A stretch of DNA of 64,000 nucleotides from Rubricoccus sp963708165 (GTDB lineage: Bacteria; Bacteroidota; Rhodothermia; Rhodothermales; Rubricoccaceae). The stretch covers positions 2,232,001-2,296,000 of the forward strand of contig OY970187.1 in assembly GCA_963708165.1 (NCBI GenBank), in the 5' to 3' direction. Every line of letters starts with the position of its first letter. The first letter of the stretch is position 1. The notes below the pieces were generated by a model, which did not search any database, was not told the origin of the DNA, and saw only the letters and a program-made list of their open reading frames with translations. The position numbers and the translations under genes are program-made. Positions 10,748 through 20,445 of this stretch are shown here, in pieces.

Positions 10748-11965
10748 ATGCGCGACGCGACCGACCTTCTCGCCCTCCACGACGACCTCTCGCCCAGCGA
10801 AGAGGACGCCCTGGCTGCGGCCCTCGCCGAGAATCCCGACCTCCAGGCCGACGCCCGCCTCTGGCGCCGCGTGCAAGCCGAGGTGCAGGCCGACCTCTCG
10901 CGAGCCCTTCCCGACCGCGACCTGCTCGTGCTCCACGCGCTCGACGCCGACGCGCCCGACCTGCTCAGCGCCGACGAGCGCGAGCGCCTGCACGCCTCTG
11001 GCGTAGCCGAGGCCGTCGCGGCGCACCCCGGTTTGCAGAGTGCAGTACGGCGCATCCAGTCCGACCGCGCCGCCTTCGACGCGGCCTGGGACAACGCAAT
11101 GCCAGAAGCCCAGGCGCCAGAGGCCGCTGCGCCCGAAGCGTCTGCCTCTGGCGAGACGCGGCACCGCTCGCCCCGGCGTGCAGACTCGCGCGAGGCCGTT
11201 TCCACCGTGCGCCGTCCCGCCCGCCAGAGGCCTGGGCGCTGGGTGTGGCGCGGCGCCGCGCTCATGGCCGTCGTCGCCTTCGGCGCGATCATCACCTTCC
11301 TGTACACCCGCGATGCCAACTTCCAGCGCATCACCGCAGGCGAGCAGCAGCTCGTGGCCCTGGCGGACGGCTCGGAGATCACGCTCGCGCCAGGGGCCGT
11401 GCTCATGATCCCGCGCGAAGACGCCGAGATCGACCCGCGCCAGGCGCGACTGTTGGCAGGCACGGCGCTGTTCGACATCGTGCGCGACCCGAGTGCGCCG
11501 TTCGAGGTGCAAACGCCCAACGCCGACATCGCCGTGCTCGGCACGACGTTTAGCGTCGCCATTGAGCCTCTGGCGCAGTCCAGCGCGACGGCCGTCGTGC
11601 TCGCCAGCGGCAGCGTGCGCGTGGCGCCTCGGGCGCAGCCCGAAAAGGCGGTCACGCTCGCGCCCGGCGAGGCGACGCGCATCCTCGCGCTCGACGCGCC
11701 CGCACCGCCGCGCACGACCGACGTGGCCTCGGACCTGGCCTGGACGGGCACGCTCTACGCCCGCGAACTCAGCGCGGCCGAGGTCGTGCGCCGCATCGCG
11801 CAGGCGACCGGCGCCACCATCGTGATCGACGCCGATCTGGCGGGCGAGCCGGTCTCCGGCACGTTCCACACCGGCGACGGCGCGCTCGCGACGCTCAACA
11901 CCCTCGCGCTCGCGCTCGACGCCGACGTGCTCCGCACGCCCCAGGGCTTCCGCCTCGCGCGCTAA
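10748..11965 (+). CDS. FecR-family anti-sigma factor with DUF4974-like C-terminus
   Basis: 405-aa single-pass inner-membrane regulator. The N-terminal cytoplasmic part (~160 aa, with Ala/Pro-rich motif-derived linkers) would bind the ECF sigma factor encoded 7 bp upstream. One membrane helix lies near residues 166-187 (ALMAVVAFGAIITFLY). The periplasmic FecR domain follows (LADGSEITLAPGAVLMIPRE, then NADIAVLGTTFSVAI). The end resembles DUF4974/STN (VVRRIAQATGATIVIDADL, PVSGTFHTGDGALATLNTL), the module expected to contact the receptor signalling domain. It is co-directional with the sigma factor and, about 120 bp on, the receptor. Confidence 0.86.
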   Translation: MRDATDLLALHDDLSPSEEDALAAALAENPDLQADARLWRRVQAEVQADLSRALPDRDLLVLHALDADAPDLLSADERERLHASGVAEAVAAHPGLQSAVRRIQSDRAAFDAAWDNAMPEAQAPEAAAPEASASGETRHRSPRRADSREAVSTVRRPARQRPGRWVWRGAALMAVVAFGAIITFLYTRDANFQRITAGEQQLVALADGSEITLAPGAVLMIPREDAEIDPRQARLLAGTALFDIVRDPSAPFEVQTPNADIAVLGTTFSVAIEPLAQSSATAVVLASGSVRVAPRAQPEKAVTLAPGEATRILALDAPAPPRTTDVASDLAWTGTLYARELSAAEVVRRIAQATGATIVIDADLAGEPVSGTFHTGDGALATLNTLALALDADVLRTPQGFRLAR

Positions 11966-12083
11966 CCCGAGCCTCTGGCGCCACAGCTTCTCGCGCCAGA
12001 GCCACCGCACCCAGACTGCGCCCCCGACCGCACACGCTGTCGGGGGCGCGTATCGTTCGAGCCGAGAGTTGCCCGCATTCCTC

Positions 12084-14610
12084 GTGTCCCTGGCCGTCCG
12101 AACTGTTCTGTGCGCGTTGCTAGCGGCCCTCGCGGCCTCTGGCGCGATGGCGCAGCGAGACGCGCCGCCAGTCGCGGTCGCGCCAGAGACCATCGTGTGG
12201 GACCGCGCGCCGCTGGCGGAGGCGCTGTACGCGTTTACCGAGGCCTCGGGCGTCGAGATCGTATTCGCGTTGCGCCTCGTGCGCGATGTGCGCGTGAGCG
12301 GGCGGTACGTGCCCGGCGAGGCGCCCGGCCCCGTTCTCGCGGCGCTTCTGGCGGGGACCGGCCTCCGCGCCGAGCGCATCCGGCGCGCGCAGTACGTCCT
12401 CATCGCCGACCCGCTCAACATTCCCGGCCTGGAAACCGACCCCAGCCTGTTCACCGGCCTCATGGAAGGCCGCGTGACCGACGCCGAAACCGGCGAGGCG
12501 CTCTGGGGCGCTCACATCTGGCTCGTCGACCTCGACCTCGGCGGCGTGGCCGACGCCAGAGGCGAGTTCATGGTCGACGCGCTGCCCGCTGGGACGTACG
12601 CCGTGCGCGTCTCGCACGTAGGCTACAAAACCGTCCGCGTGGACCTGGACGTGTTTCCGGTCTCGCCGCAGATCCCGCCCACCATCCGCCTCCGGCCCGA
12701 GGCTGTGGGCTCCGTCTACCGCCGTGGTTCGCCCGTCGGGGCAGCCGTTCGAGCCCGAGCCCGGCCTGGCGGTTCTCGCGCCTCCGGGATCGCCAGAGGC
12801 AGGGCGCCCGGCGCTCTCGCTCGTAGGGCCGGTTCTGGCCAGCGACTTGATAGACGGCCTCTCGCTCGTGCCCGGCGTGGCACGGACGGCCTCTGGCGCG
12901 CTCGCGTTGCGCGGCGCCGATCCCGGCCGTGCGCGCGTGGTGCGCGACGGCGTGCCGATCTACGGCGCGGGCGCCACGTTCCAGCCTGAAGCGTTGCAGT
13001 CGGCGCGGCTGCACAACGGGCCGCTGCCGGTCGAGCTCGGCGGCGGGGCGGGCATTCTGGAGCTCACCACGCGCGCGCCCGGCAGCTCGTTTACGGGCAT
13101 GGGCTCGGGAGGTCTGGGCGGCTTCCGCCACCTCGTGGCCGTGCCTCTGGCGTCCACGTTGGGCGTGCAGGTGGGCCTGGGCGACCCCCGCGCTACCGAC
13201 CTGCCTCTGGCGAGCGCGCGCGCCGAGGGCGGCGCGCTGGTGCTCGATCCGCGAGGCGCCAGAGGCGAGGTCTCGGCCGCGAGCCGCGCCTGGGACGGCG
13301 AGGCCAAGCTCACGTGGACGCCGCGCCCGGCGCAGACCGTCGAGGCGGGCGCGTACCACAGCTCGCACTACCTCGGCGCAGGCGAGGTCACGGGCGACGT
13401 GGGGAGCGCCATCGGCCTGCACCCGTGGCGCAACCGCGGCACCAGCACCGCCGCCAACCTCCGCTACGACGGCCTCGTAGACGACCGGACGTTCGCCAGC
13501 GGCCTCGCCTACGCCACGCGGGCCTCTGGCGTGGAGACCACGCCCGGCGGCGGCACATCTGCTACGCTGACCGAGGGCGGCGTCCGCGCCGATGTGGACC
13601 ACGCGCCGTCACTCGCGCACCAGATCCGATTGGGCACGCACCTCGCCTCGCGGGAGGTCACGGCCCGGCAGGAGGAACGCGGCTTTTCGCGCCAGAGGCT
13701 GACCGAGTGGGCGCTCTACGCCCGCGACACGTGGAAGCCCAGCGGGCGCCTCGAACTCCGTCCCGGGCTGCGGCTCGCGCTCGCGGGCCGCCGCGCGCTC
13801 GTGGAGCCGCGCGTGCAGGCGCGGTGGAGCGCCGTGCCGCAGCGCCTCGACCTGCGCGCAGGCGTGGCGCGCCAGACGCAGGCCGTCCACCGCTTGCACG
13901 GCTACGCCAGAGGCCCGGCAGCCTCTGGCGAGGGACCCGCCTCTGGCGTCACGCGAGACCTCGCGGCCACGCGCTGGCTCTTGGCGCAGGGCGACGTGCG
14001 CCCCGCCTCGGCATGGGTGGCCGGGATGGGCGCCGAGTGGCGCCTCTCCGAACGCGTCGCCGCGAGCGCCGATGTGTTCGTGCGCAGCGCCCGCGACGTG
14101 CGCCTCGCCAGAGGCCCGGCGGTGCGCGAACTCCCGGTCTCGGCCGACGCCCTCGCGGCTCTGTTTCCGTCTCATCGCGAGCAGGCCATGGGTGTGGAAC
14201 TGGCGCTGGGCATCCGGCGCGAGAGCTGGGCGCTGCAGAGTGGCCTCTCGCTCGAACGCGCCCGCGTACGCCTGGGCGATGCGGGCCTCTGGCGCGCGTC
14301 GCGTTACAGCCGCCCCGTCTCGCTCTCGCTCGCGGGCGAGCGCACGCTGGGCCTCGCCACGCTCGGCGCGCGGCTCGACCTGGGCTCCGCACACCCCGGC
14401 GAGGACGCGCCAGAGGCTCGCCTCACGCTCGGCGCCGACGCCGAACTGCGCGCCCTCGGCGTTACGTGGACGCTCGGCGCGCGCGCCCAGACCCACCTGA
14501 ACGGCCGCGAGCTTGGGGGCAGCACGCCGTTGCAACCCGGCGCGCCTCTGGCGCTCGGCCCGCTCGGCCCGTCTGTCGTGCCCGGCCTGCGCCTCGTCGC
14601 GCGGTGGTGA
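12084..14610 (+). CDS. TonB-dependent receptor with STN and carboxypeptidase-regulatory-like domains (one frameshift)
   Basis: Outer-membrane receptor of about 841 aa, the likely FecA-like partner of the two genes before it. GTG at 12084 begins a good signal peptide (LCALLAALAASGAMAQ); a TTG at 12069 is an alternative. Residues ~30-110 look like an STN signalling domain (APLAEALYAFTEASGVEIVF). Then comes a carboxypeptidase-D regulatory-like fold (GRVTDAETGEALWGAHIWLV, DALPAGTYAVRVSHVGYK). The plug follows (DLIDGLSLVPGVARTASGAL) and then a beta barrel to 14610. The frame breaks near 12720: removing one extra C joins EAVGSVYA to VVRPSGQPFEPEPG. It is heavily loaded with the GCCTCTGGCG motif, especially in barrel loops. 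Confidence 0.85.
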
Positions 14611-14743
14611 GGAGTGGGGAAGAGGCAAGGGGGACGTGGGAAGGGCAGAGGATCACGCGCCGCATCTGAATTGTATTTCCCCTTCCCCAATCCCTCTTCC
14701 CGCGCCCACAGGCGCCACTCCCCGCCAGAGGCGAGATTGCGCC

Positions 14744-15544
14744 ATGCAAAACCGACGCAACTCCTGGAAGAAAGGCTCCGACGCGCGCGAGGCCTCTGGC
14801 GAAGACACCGAGCGCCCCGACTCGGGCAAAGACCCGTTCGCAAAGCGCGTGCGCGTGCCCGATGTGGACACGCTGAGAGAGGGCACCATCACGTCTGTCC
14901 AAGCTCAGAAGAAGGACATGGACCGCGTGAGCATCTTCTTAGACGAGACGTTTGCCTTTGGCATCGCGGCCGATATCGCCATCGGTGAAGGACTCAAAAA
15001 GGGTCTGCTGCTCACGCCAGAGGCGCAGCACCAACTGCTCCAGAAGGAGGAGGTCATCGCCGCGCGCCGCGCCTCGCTGGACTACCTCTCGCTGGGCAGC
15101 AAGACCAGCACCGAGCTCAAGCGCTCGCTCTCGCGCCGCGGGTTCTCCGAGTTCGCCGCCGAGGACGCGATCGCGCAGATGGAGCGCTACGGCTACTTGG
15201 ACGACGCCGCCTATGCGATGGCCTTCGCCAGAGGCCGCGCCGCCTCGCGAGGCCACGGCCCGCAGCGGCTCCGCGCCGACCTGATCAAAAAGGGCGTCCC
15301 GCGCGCCGCCATCGACCTCGCGCTCGCCGAACTCGATGTGGACGAGCTCGGCGACACGTCCAAGGCGCTCGGTCTCAAGCGCTGGCGCGCGCTCTCGGGC
15401 GAGGCCGACACACGCAAGCGCAAAAAGAAGACGACCGACTTTTTGCTTCGCCGCGGCTTCTCCTTCGACCAGGCCCGCGCAGCCGTCGACGCCGCCATCG
15501 CGCGCGACGAGGACGCCGAGGACGAGGACGGCTGGGATGCCTGA
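14744..15544 (+). CDS. recX: RecX regulatory protein
   Basis: 266 aa. It modulates RecA filaments. The core has the RecX three-helix repeats: ASLDYLSLGSKTSTELKRSL, SRRGFSEFAAEDAIAQMERY and GYLDDAAYAMAFARGRAASR, then KKGVPRAAIDLALAEL and a further repeat ending near residue 257. An N-terminal extension of about 50 charged residues precedes a small beta domain (GTITSVQAQKKDMDRVSIFL) common in Bacteroidota RecX. The ATG at 14744 is chosen because upstream in-frame sequence is antisense-like and low in conservation. Its end overlaps the start of the small membrane-protein gene by 8 bp, suggesting co-expression. recA itself is not in the window. Confidence 0.85.
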   Translation: MQNRRNSWKKGSDAREASGEDTERPDSGKDPFAKRVRVPDVDTLREGTITSVQAQKKDMDRVSIFLDETFAFGIAADIAIGEGLKKGLLLTPEAQHQLLQKEEVIAARRASLDYLSLGSKTSTELKRSLSRRGFSEFAAEDAIAQMERYGYLDDAAYAMAFARGRAASRGHGPQRLRADLIKKGVPRAAIDLALAELDVDELGDTSKALGLKRWRALSGEADTRKRKKKTTDFLLRRGFSFDQARAAVDAAIARDEDAEDEDGWDA

Positions 15545-15980
15545 GCCTCTGGCGCCAGAGGCCCGCGTACACCCACAGCCATCGCCACAGCCATCGCCAG
15601 AGACTCGGGACCCCTTCGGCGTGCCTGCGCTGACGTGGTTCGCGTGGGCGCTGTGCCTCGCGGGTGCCGCCGCTTCGCTCGCGGTCGGCCTACGAGAGCC
15701 GGTTTTGAAATCCGTGGCGCAGCCGTCGCTCGCCCTTCTCGCGCTGCCGTACGCGCTTCTGGTGGCGCTGGCGTGGTGGGGCAGACGCACCGCGACCGCG
15801 CGGTGGGTGGCGCTCGCCGGTGTGGTGTGCGTGTTCGCCCTCGGCGCCGCGCTCTGGCTGGCCTGGGCCGAGGTGCCTCTGGCGAGGCTCGCCGCGCCGC
15901 GCATGATTCCGGGGCGCCAACTCGTGGCGGTCGCCGTCGTGGCCTACGTCGTGTCCCTCGCGCGCCGAGCGCGGATCTGA
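15537..15980 (+). CDS. Small four-helix membrane protein, unknown
   Basis: 147 aa, beginning inside the recX stop region (ATG at 15537, 8-bp overlap). After a Pro/Ser-rich N-terminus created largely by motif copies (LAPEA, PQPSPQPSPE), four hydrophobic segments follow: LTWFAWALCLAGAAASLAVG, SLALLALPYALLVALAWW, WVALAGVVCVFALGAALWLA and LVAVAVVAYVVSLA. No family is recognised. Its placement suggests translational coupling to recX, which may only reflect compact organisation. Confidence 0.65.
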   Translation: MPEPLAPEARVHPQPSPQPSPETRDPFGVPALTWFAWALCLAGAAASLAVGLREPVLKSVAQPSLALLALPYALLVALAWWGRRTATARWVALAGVVCVFALGAALWLAWAEVPLARLAAPRMIPGRQLVAVAVVAYVVSLARRARI

Positions 15981-15990
15981 TGTGTAGACA

Positions 15991-16036
15991 GCCTCTGGCG
16001 CCAGAGGCGAGCACGAGGCCGCTCTACCCGGAACTC
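15991..16036. repeat. Palindrome plus TACCCGGAAC intergenic element, copy 1
   Basis: The 18-bp motif palindrome (15991-16008) is followed, about 16 bases on, by TACCCGGAAC. The same arrangement recurs at 19140 and 61499. Confidence 0.5.
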
Positions 16037-16091
16037 GCGCGAGGCGCGCCGCCAGAGGCGATCTTAAGCGCTCCCGACTCCAGCCCGACCG

Positions 16092-16931
16092 ATGTTCGAC
16101 CCCGCCGAAGACGCCCGCCAAATCCAGGAGGCCGTCGATGCCATCCGCGCCCACACCGACCTCACGCCCGACCTCGCGCTCGTGCTCGGCTCCGGCCTGG
16201 GTGGCTTGGCGGACGAGGTCGAGGACGCGGTCATCATCCCGACGGGCGACGTGCCGCACTACCCTGCGTCGACAGTGGAGGGCCACGCCGGGCGGCTGGT
16301 GCTGGGCACGCTCGAAGGGCGGCCCGTCCTCGTCGTGCAGGGGCGCGTGCACCTCTATGAAGGGCACACACCCAGAGCGGTGACGTTTCCCGTCCGGCTT
16401 GCGCACGCGCTGGGTGCCAAAGGCCTCTTTCTGACCAACGCCGCAGGCGGCATGGACCCGTCGTTCGTGCCGGGCACGCTGATGCTCATCACCGACCACA
16501 TCAACCTGGCGTTTGCGAGCGCGCTGAGCGGTGCCGTCGCCTCTGGCGAGCAACGATTCCCGGATATGTCCAATCCGTACGACGCGGCGTGGAGAAAACA
16601 GGCTGGTAACATTGCGTTAACACTGGGCGTGCCCTATCGTGAGGGCGTGTATGTGTGGACGGCGGGACCGTCTTACGAGACCCCAGCGGAAATCCGCTTT
16701 TTCCAGCGCGCTGGGGCCGATGCCGTTGGCATGAGCACGGTCCCCGAGGCCATCCAGGCCGCCGCGCTCGGGCTTCCCGTGCTCGGGCTGTCCACCATCA
16801 CGAATCTTGCCGCCGGTCTCCAGGGCCGCCCGCTCAATCACGCCGAAGTGATGGAAGTCGGGCAAATGGTCCGGGAGCGGCTCTCCACCTGGGTCCGCGC
16901 GATCGTCGCCGAGACCGGCCCCGGGCTGTAG
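16092..16931 (+). CDS. punA: Purine-nucleoside phosphorylase (trimeric class)
   Basis: 279 aa, cytoplasmic. It catalyses phosphorolysis of purine (deoxy)nucleosides to base plus (deoxy)ribose-1-phosphate in salvage. Family hallmarks in order: LVLGSGLGGLADEV (phosphate loop), GHAGRLVLGTLEGRPVLVVQ, RVHLYEGH, FLTNAAGGMDPSFVPGTLML, ITDHINL, and later GPSYETPAEIRFFQRAGADA with VGMSTVPEAIQA. Length matches the low-molecular-mass trimeric family. The start at 16092 lies at the expected distance before the phosphate loop. It is a single gene ~110 bp after the membrane-protein gene. The motif occurs only once inside it (near 16541), in keeping with strong protein constraint. Confidence 0.93.
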   Translation: MFDPAEDARQIQEAVDAIRAHTDLTPDLALVLGSGLGGLADEVEDAVIIPTGDVPHYPASTVEGHAGRLVLGTLEGRPVLVVQGRVHLYEGHTPRAVTFPVRLAHALGAKGLFLTNAAGGMDPSFVPGTLMLITDHINLAFASALSGAVASGEQRFPDMSNPYDAAWRKQAGNIALTLGVPYREGVYVWTAGPSYETPAEIRFFQRAGADAVGMSTVPEAIQAAALGLPVLGLSTITNLAAGLQGRPLNHAEVMEVGQMVRERLSTWVRAIVAETGPGL

Positions 16932-16962
16932 CGCTACTGGGACGGCAACCCCCGCCGATCCC

Positions 16963-18776
16963 ATGCTCCGACTCCTCGCGTTTCTCCTGCCTCTGGCGCT
17001 CGTCCTCACGCCCGAGGCACGCGCCTCAGAGCCTCTGGCGCCTCACACCAAAGCCGTCTCGCCAGAGGCCGCGCTCTCGCCAGAGGCCGCGCTCTCGCCA
17101 GAGGCCGCGCTCTCGCCAGAGGCCGAGGTGTTCAGCACGCTAGACCGCCGCGTGGTGCAGGTCGGTGAAACCGTCGTGCTGACCGTCGAGCTGGCGGTCG
17201 CGCTGCGCGACGAAGCCTCTGGCGTGCAGTTCGTCCGCGCGATGACCGACGCAGTGCCCGAGGCGACTGCGGACGTAGCGCCCGTCTCGGCCGGGCCCGT
17301 CGTGCAGGTGTGGGACCGCGGCGTGCTCCAACTGGAGCGCCGCTACACGCTCCGCGTGCTCCGCGCGGGCGACCTCGCCGTGCCGCCTCTGGCGATGCGC
17401 GTGGGTCACCGCACGCTCGCGACGCGCCGCCAGAGGCTCCGCGGCTTCGAGGCGCAGCCGTCGGACGCGGCCGGATCGGTCGTCGCGATCGTAGCCGATG
17501 GGCGCCAGGGGCGCACCTCGTTTCAGCGCGTCGGCTCGGCGTGGCTGGCCGCGCCAGATGCCCTCGTGACGGCCTACCACGTCGTTGTGGGCGCGGGGCG
17601 TGTGCGCGTGCAGCTTCCCTCGGGGCGCATCGTCTCCGTGCGGCGCGTGTGGGCGCTCGACCCCGAGCGCGACATCGCGGTTCTGCACATTGACCCGCGC
17701 GAGACCGAGGGCATGGCGCCGCGCTGGCGCCGCTGTCTCTGGCGCCACAGCCTCTGGCATCCCAGCCTCTGGCGCCGCAGTCCGCCGGAGGCGCGATCAC
17801 GCCAGAGGCCTCGGGCGACGCCGTCGCGTTCACGTTTGGCTGGCCGATGGCGCACGCCGCCGATCCGTTCGAGCGCCGCCAGATCCACACCGTCGCCGCG
17901 CTCTACGACGGCGTGGGCACCGAGCGCCACCGCCTGAGCACGGCCGGCAACGCCGTTCGCCCCGGCGACAGCGGCGGCCCACTCGTCGACGCCAGAGGCC
18001 GCGTGCTCGGCGTCGTCGTCTCGGGCCGTTCCACACGCGGCGAAGCCGACCTCTTGCGCGAAGACGTGTGCCTCGCCGCCGACCCTCTCCCGGCGCTCCG
18101 CCAGAGGCCCGACCGCCCGGTGCCTCTGGCGCGCGCCCTGCGCCATGCCGCCCGCGCGATCCCGGCCGCACGCGCTTTCGAGGCCGCCACGGCGCTCACC
18201 GGCCCCGGCCACCGCCCGGCCGACGCCCCGCGCCACCGCGCCCTGCTCATGAACGCCGCCCGCGAGGCGCCAGAGGACGCCGCGCTGCAGTTTCTCGCAG
18301 GCTCGGTCTTGGAGGCTCTGGGCGACGACGACGCGGCGGCGCGCGTCTACCAGCACGCCCACGAGGGCGGCTACTTCCCGGCCGCCTACGCCCTTGCGCA
18401 TCATCACTTAGGCTCCGATCCGATCCGGGCCGAGCGCCTCTTCGCAGACATCCGCCGCTCGGCGCCGTACGCCCACCTCGGCGCGATGGGCCACGCCCGC
18501 GCGCTCACCCAGTTGGGCCGCTGGCGTCAGGCCGAGAGCGCCCTGCACGAAGTCCTCGACCACGAGCCGACGTTCGCGCCCGCGCTCTACCTGCTCGGCG
18601 TCGTGCGCATCGCCAGCGGCGACGAGCGCTCTGCGCGCGCACTGGAGCGCCGCCTCGTCGCCGCCCCTGGCTGGGCCGCCAGCCTGCGCCTGCTGCTCCG
18701 CAACGAGGCGCTGCGCCCCTCCGCCCTCCAGCCTCTGGCGCGCGCCGACCTGGGGGAGGTGCCGGTGTTTCGATGA
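16963..18776 (+). CDS. Secreted trypsin-like serine protease with C-terminal helical (TPR/Sel1-like) repeats, one frameshift
   Basis: About 604 aa when one missing base near 17720 is supplied. A signal peptide (MLRLLAFLLPLALVLTPEAR) leads into a linker of four SPEAAL-type repeats. Next is a beta domain (VVQVGETVVLTVELAVALRD, a BatD-like opening), then a chymotrypsin-fold protease. The catalytic triad is visible as His in TAYHVV, Asp in ERDIAVLHID and Ser in GDSGGPL. The Ser lies after the frame break. The last ~200 residues are Ala/Leu-rich helical repeats (YQHAHEGGYFPAAYALAHHH, LERRLVAAPGWAASL) resembling TPR or Sel1 units. Envelope quality control or signalling is plausible by analogy to HtrA-like proteases, but no PDZ domain is seen. 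Confidence 0.7.
17057..17126. repeat. In-frame tandem array of an 18-bp unit carrying the motif
   Basis: TCTCGCCAGAGGCCGCGC is repeated three times with a fourth partial copy, encoding SPEAAL repeats right after the signal peptide. The unit is exactly six codons, so copy-number change keeps the frame. Confidence 0.9.
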
Positions 18777-18812
18777 GGGATGAGGGATGAGGGATGAGGG
18801 ATGAGGGATGAG
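18773..18812. repeat. Heptanucleotide tandem repeat ATGAGGG
   Basis: At least five head-to-tail copies of a 7-bp unit, the first overlapping the TGA stop of the protease gene. Period 7 recurs at 19176 and 31007 with other unit sequences. Confidence 0.9.
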
Positions 18813-18928
18813 GAGGCGCGCCGCGGTTTTTGTTCCGCCAGAGGCCACGTCTGAGGGGCTAGCCTCTGGCGCTAGAAGCCGCATCTGCAGCACTCGCCTT
18901 CTTGGGATTTGCCTCTGTCCTCCCACCC

Positions 18929-19065
18929 TGTCATCCCGGCAGAGCGCAGCGACGAGGGATCCACTCGCCGGATGCTCGAACGCTGGCCAGGGCATCGGCG
19001 CCCACTGTGACCAGATCCCTCGGCGTAGCCTGCCCTGAGCGCAGCCGAACGGTCTCGGGATGACA
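18929..19065. repeat. Intergenic inverted-repeat element with TGTCATCCCG ends, copy 1
   Basis: It begins TGTCATCCCG and ends CGGGATGACA. Inside are GAGGGATCCACTCGCCGG and, inverted, AGATCCCTCG. A second diverged copy lies at 61371-61474. It could fold into a long hairpin; there is no coding capacity. Confidence 0.75.
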
Positions 19066-19139
19066 AGCACGGGAGGTCGGCATCCGTCTCTGACGCAGAG
19101 GCTGGCTCGAAACACAGAGTGCAGAGCGAAACGCACGAA

Positions 19140-19206
19140 GCCTCTGGCGCCAGAGGCGAGCGAGAAGCAGCTTTACCCGGAACCCGGAACCCGGAACCCG
19201 GAACCC
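19140..19206. repeat. Palindrome plus TACCCGGAAC element, copy 2, running into a CCCGGAA heptamer array
   Basis: An 18-bp palindrome at 19140-19157 is followed by TTTACCCGGAAC. That end is expanded into about four CCCGGAA heptamers (19176-19206). The heptamer array looks like slippage expansion of the end of the element. Confidence 0.7.
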
Positions 19207-19292
19207 GCGCAAAGCGCCGCGCCCCTTTCCCCACATCTTCCGCGCCAGAGGCCTCTGGCGCGAGCATCTTGCAGGCCCACACCCCCGCGAGC

Positions 19293-20391
19293 ATGTCCGA
19301 CGCCCCGATCCACCTCGTCCGCGAAGCCGTGCGCCGCGAGCGCGCCTACCGCGTGCCCACGCAGACCGGCATCGCCGCCAAGCTGGACCAGAACGAGAGC
19401 CCGTACAGCGTGCTCGACGAGATCAAAGACGCCGCGCTCGCCGAGGTCCGCCAGGCGCCCTGGAACCGCTACCCCGACGACCGCCCGCACCGGCTCGTGG
19501 CCGCCGTCGCCGAGGCGTGGGGCCTCGCGCCAGAGGCCGTTATCGTGGGGCACGGCTCCAACGAGATGACGCACACGCTGGGCATGTGCTTCGTCAACCC
19601 CGGCACACCCGTCGTGCTGCCCACGCCCATGTTCTCGCTCTACGCGAGCGTGATGCGGATGTGCGAGGCCGAGATCCACGAGGTCCCGCCCCAGGCCGAC
19701 CTCACGCACAGCGCCGACGACATTCTGGAGGTGGCCCAAGCCTCTGGCGCCGCGCTGACCGTCGTCACCACGCCCAACAACCCGACCGGGCAGACGATCC
19801 CACACGAGGACCTCAAAACGCTCGCCTCTGGCGTGCCCGGCATCCTCCTCATCGACGAGGCCTACCACGAGTTTCTCACCGGCCCGACCGCGCTCGACGT
19901 GCTCGCGGAGCACCCCAACGTGCTCGTCATGCGCACCTTCTCCAAGGCGATGGGTCTGGCGGGACTCCGCGCGGGCACGCTCGTGGGGCACCCCGACCTG
20001 ATTCAGGAGATCGAAAAGTCACGTCTTCCGTTCGTGGTCGACCGCCTGGCCGAGGCGACGGCGCTGCAGGTCCTCGCGCGCCCCGCGCTCGTGGCCGAGC
20101 GCGTGGCCGAGGCCCGCGCCGAGCACGACCGCTTGGTTGCGGCCGTCGAGGCGATGCCGGGCTGCGAAGTGCTACGCGGCAAAGCCAACTTCTTCCTTTT
20201 CCGCACGCCTCTGGCGCACGACGCGGTGCGCGCGGCGCTCGCCGCCAGAGGCGTCAACATCCGCGACGTGACCGAGCTATCCGGCTCTCGCCCCGCGCGA
20301 TGGCAAGCCCGGCTGGCTCCGCGTCTCCATCGGCACGCCCGAGGAAAACAACGCCTTTCTCGCAGGCCTCTCCGAGATTCTCCCGGCGTAG
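19293..20391 (+). CDS. hisC: Histidinol-phosphate aminotransferase (one frameshift)
   Basis: PLP-dependent aminotransferase of histidine biosynthesis, about 365 aa after removing one extra T near 20286. Hallmarks of the class I/II fold: KLDQNESPYSVLDEIKDAAL at the N-terminus, VVTTPNNPTGQTIPHEDL, LIDEAYHEFL, and the PLP lysine in RTFSKAMGLAGLRAGTLVG. The corrected C-terminus DGKPGWLRVSIGTPEENNAF is strongly HisC-like and ends at TAG 20389-20391. The ATG at 19293 is chosen because upstream in-frame sequence is repeat-derived. No other his gene is adjacent, so the aromatic/alternative aminotransferase possibility remains small but real. Confidence 0.88.
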
Positions 20392-20408
20392 CCTCTGGCG
20401 CCAGAGGC
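20391..20408. terminator. Motif palindrome abutting the hisC stop codon
   Basis: A perfect GCCTCTGGCGCCAGAGGC begins on the last base of the hisC TAG. It is hairpin-forming without a U-tract; terminator role is inferred from position. Confidence 0.5.
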
Positions 20409-20445
20409 GCGGCTTCCCGATCAGCGCGCCCTTAGAAAGTGTTGA

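Larger units (their letters stand above)
18777..19292. other. 516-bp gene-free interval rich in short repeats
   Basis: No credible gene on either strand. It holds the ATGAGGG array, a CGCCAGAGG-containing composite element (18805-18849), an inverted-repeat element (18929-19065), a motif palindrome with TACCCGGAAC (19140-19185) and a CCCGGAA heptamer array (19176-19206). The hisC promoter should lie at its right end, but none is clear. Confidence 0.7.

Noticed and set aside
9841..12463. Very long minus-strand open frames opposite the sigma/FecR/receptor genes
   Set aside because: High GC leaves few stops. These frames read as Arg/Ala/Gly-rich shadows of well-supported plus-strand genes, except for the short T9SS tail at 9841-10010.
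17057..17126. CRISPR-like regular repeats
   Set aside because: The units are 18 bp, contiguous without spacers, in-frame coding, and no cas genes are present.
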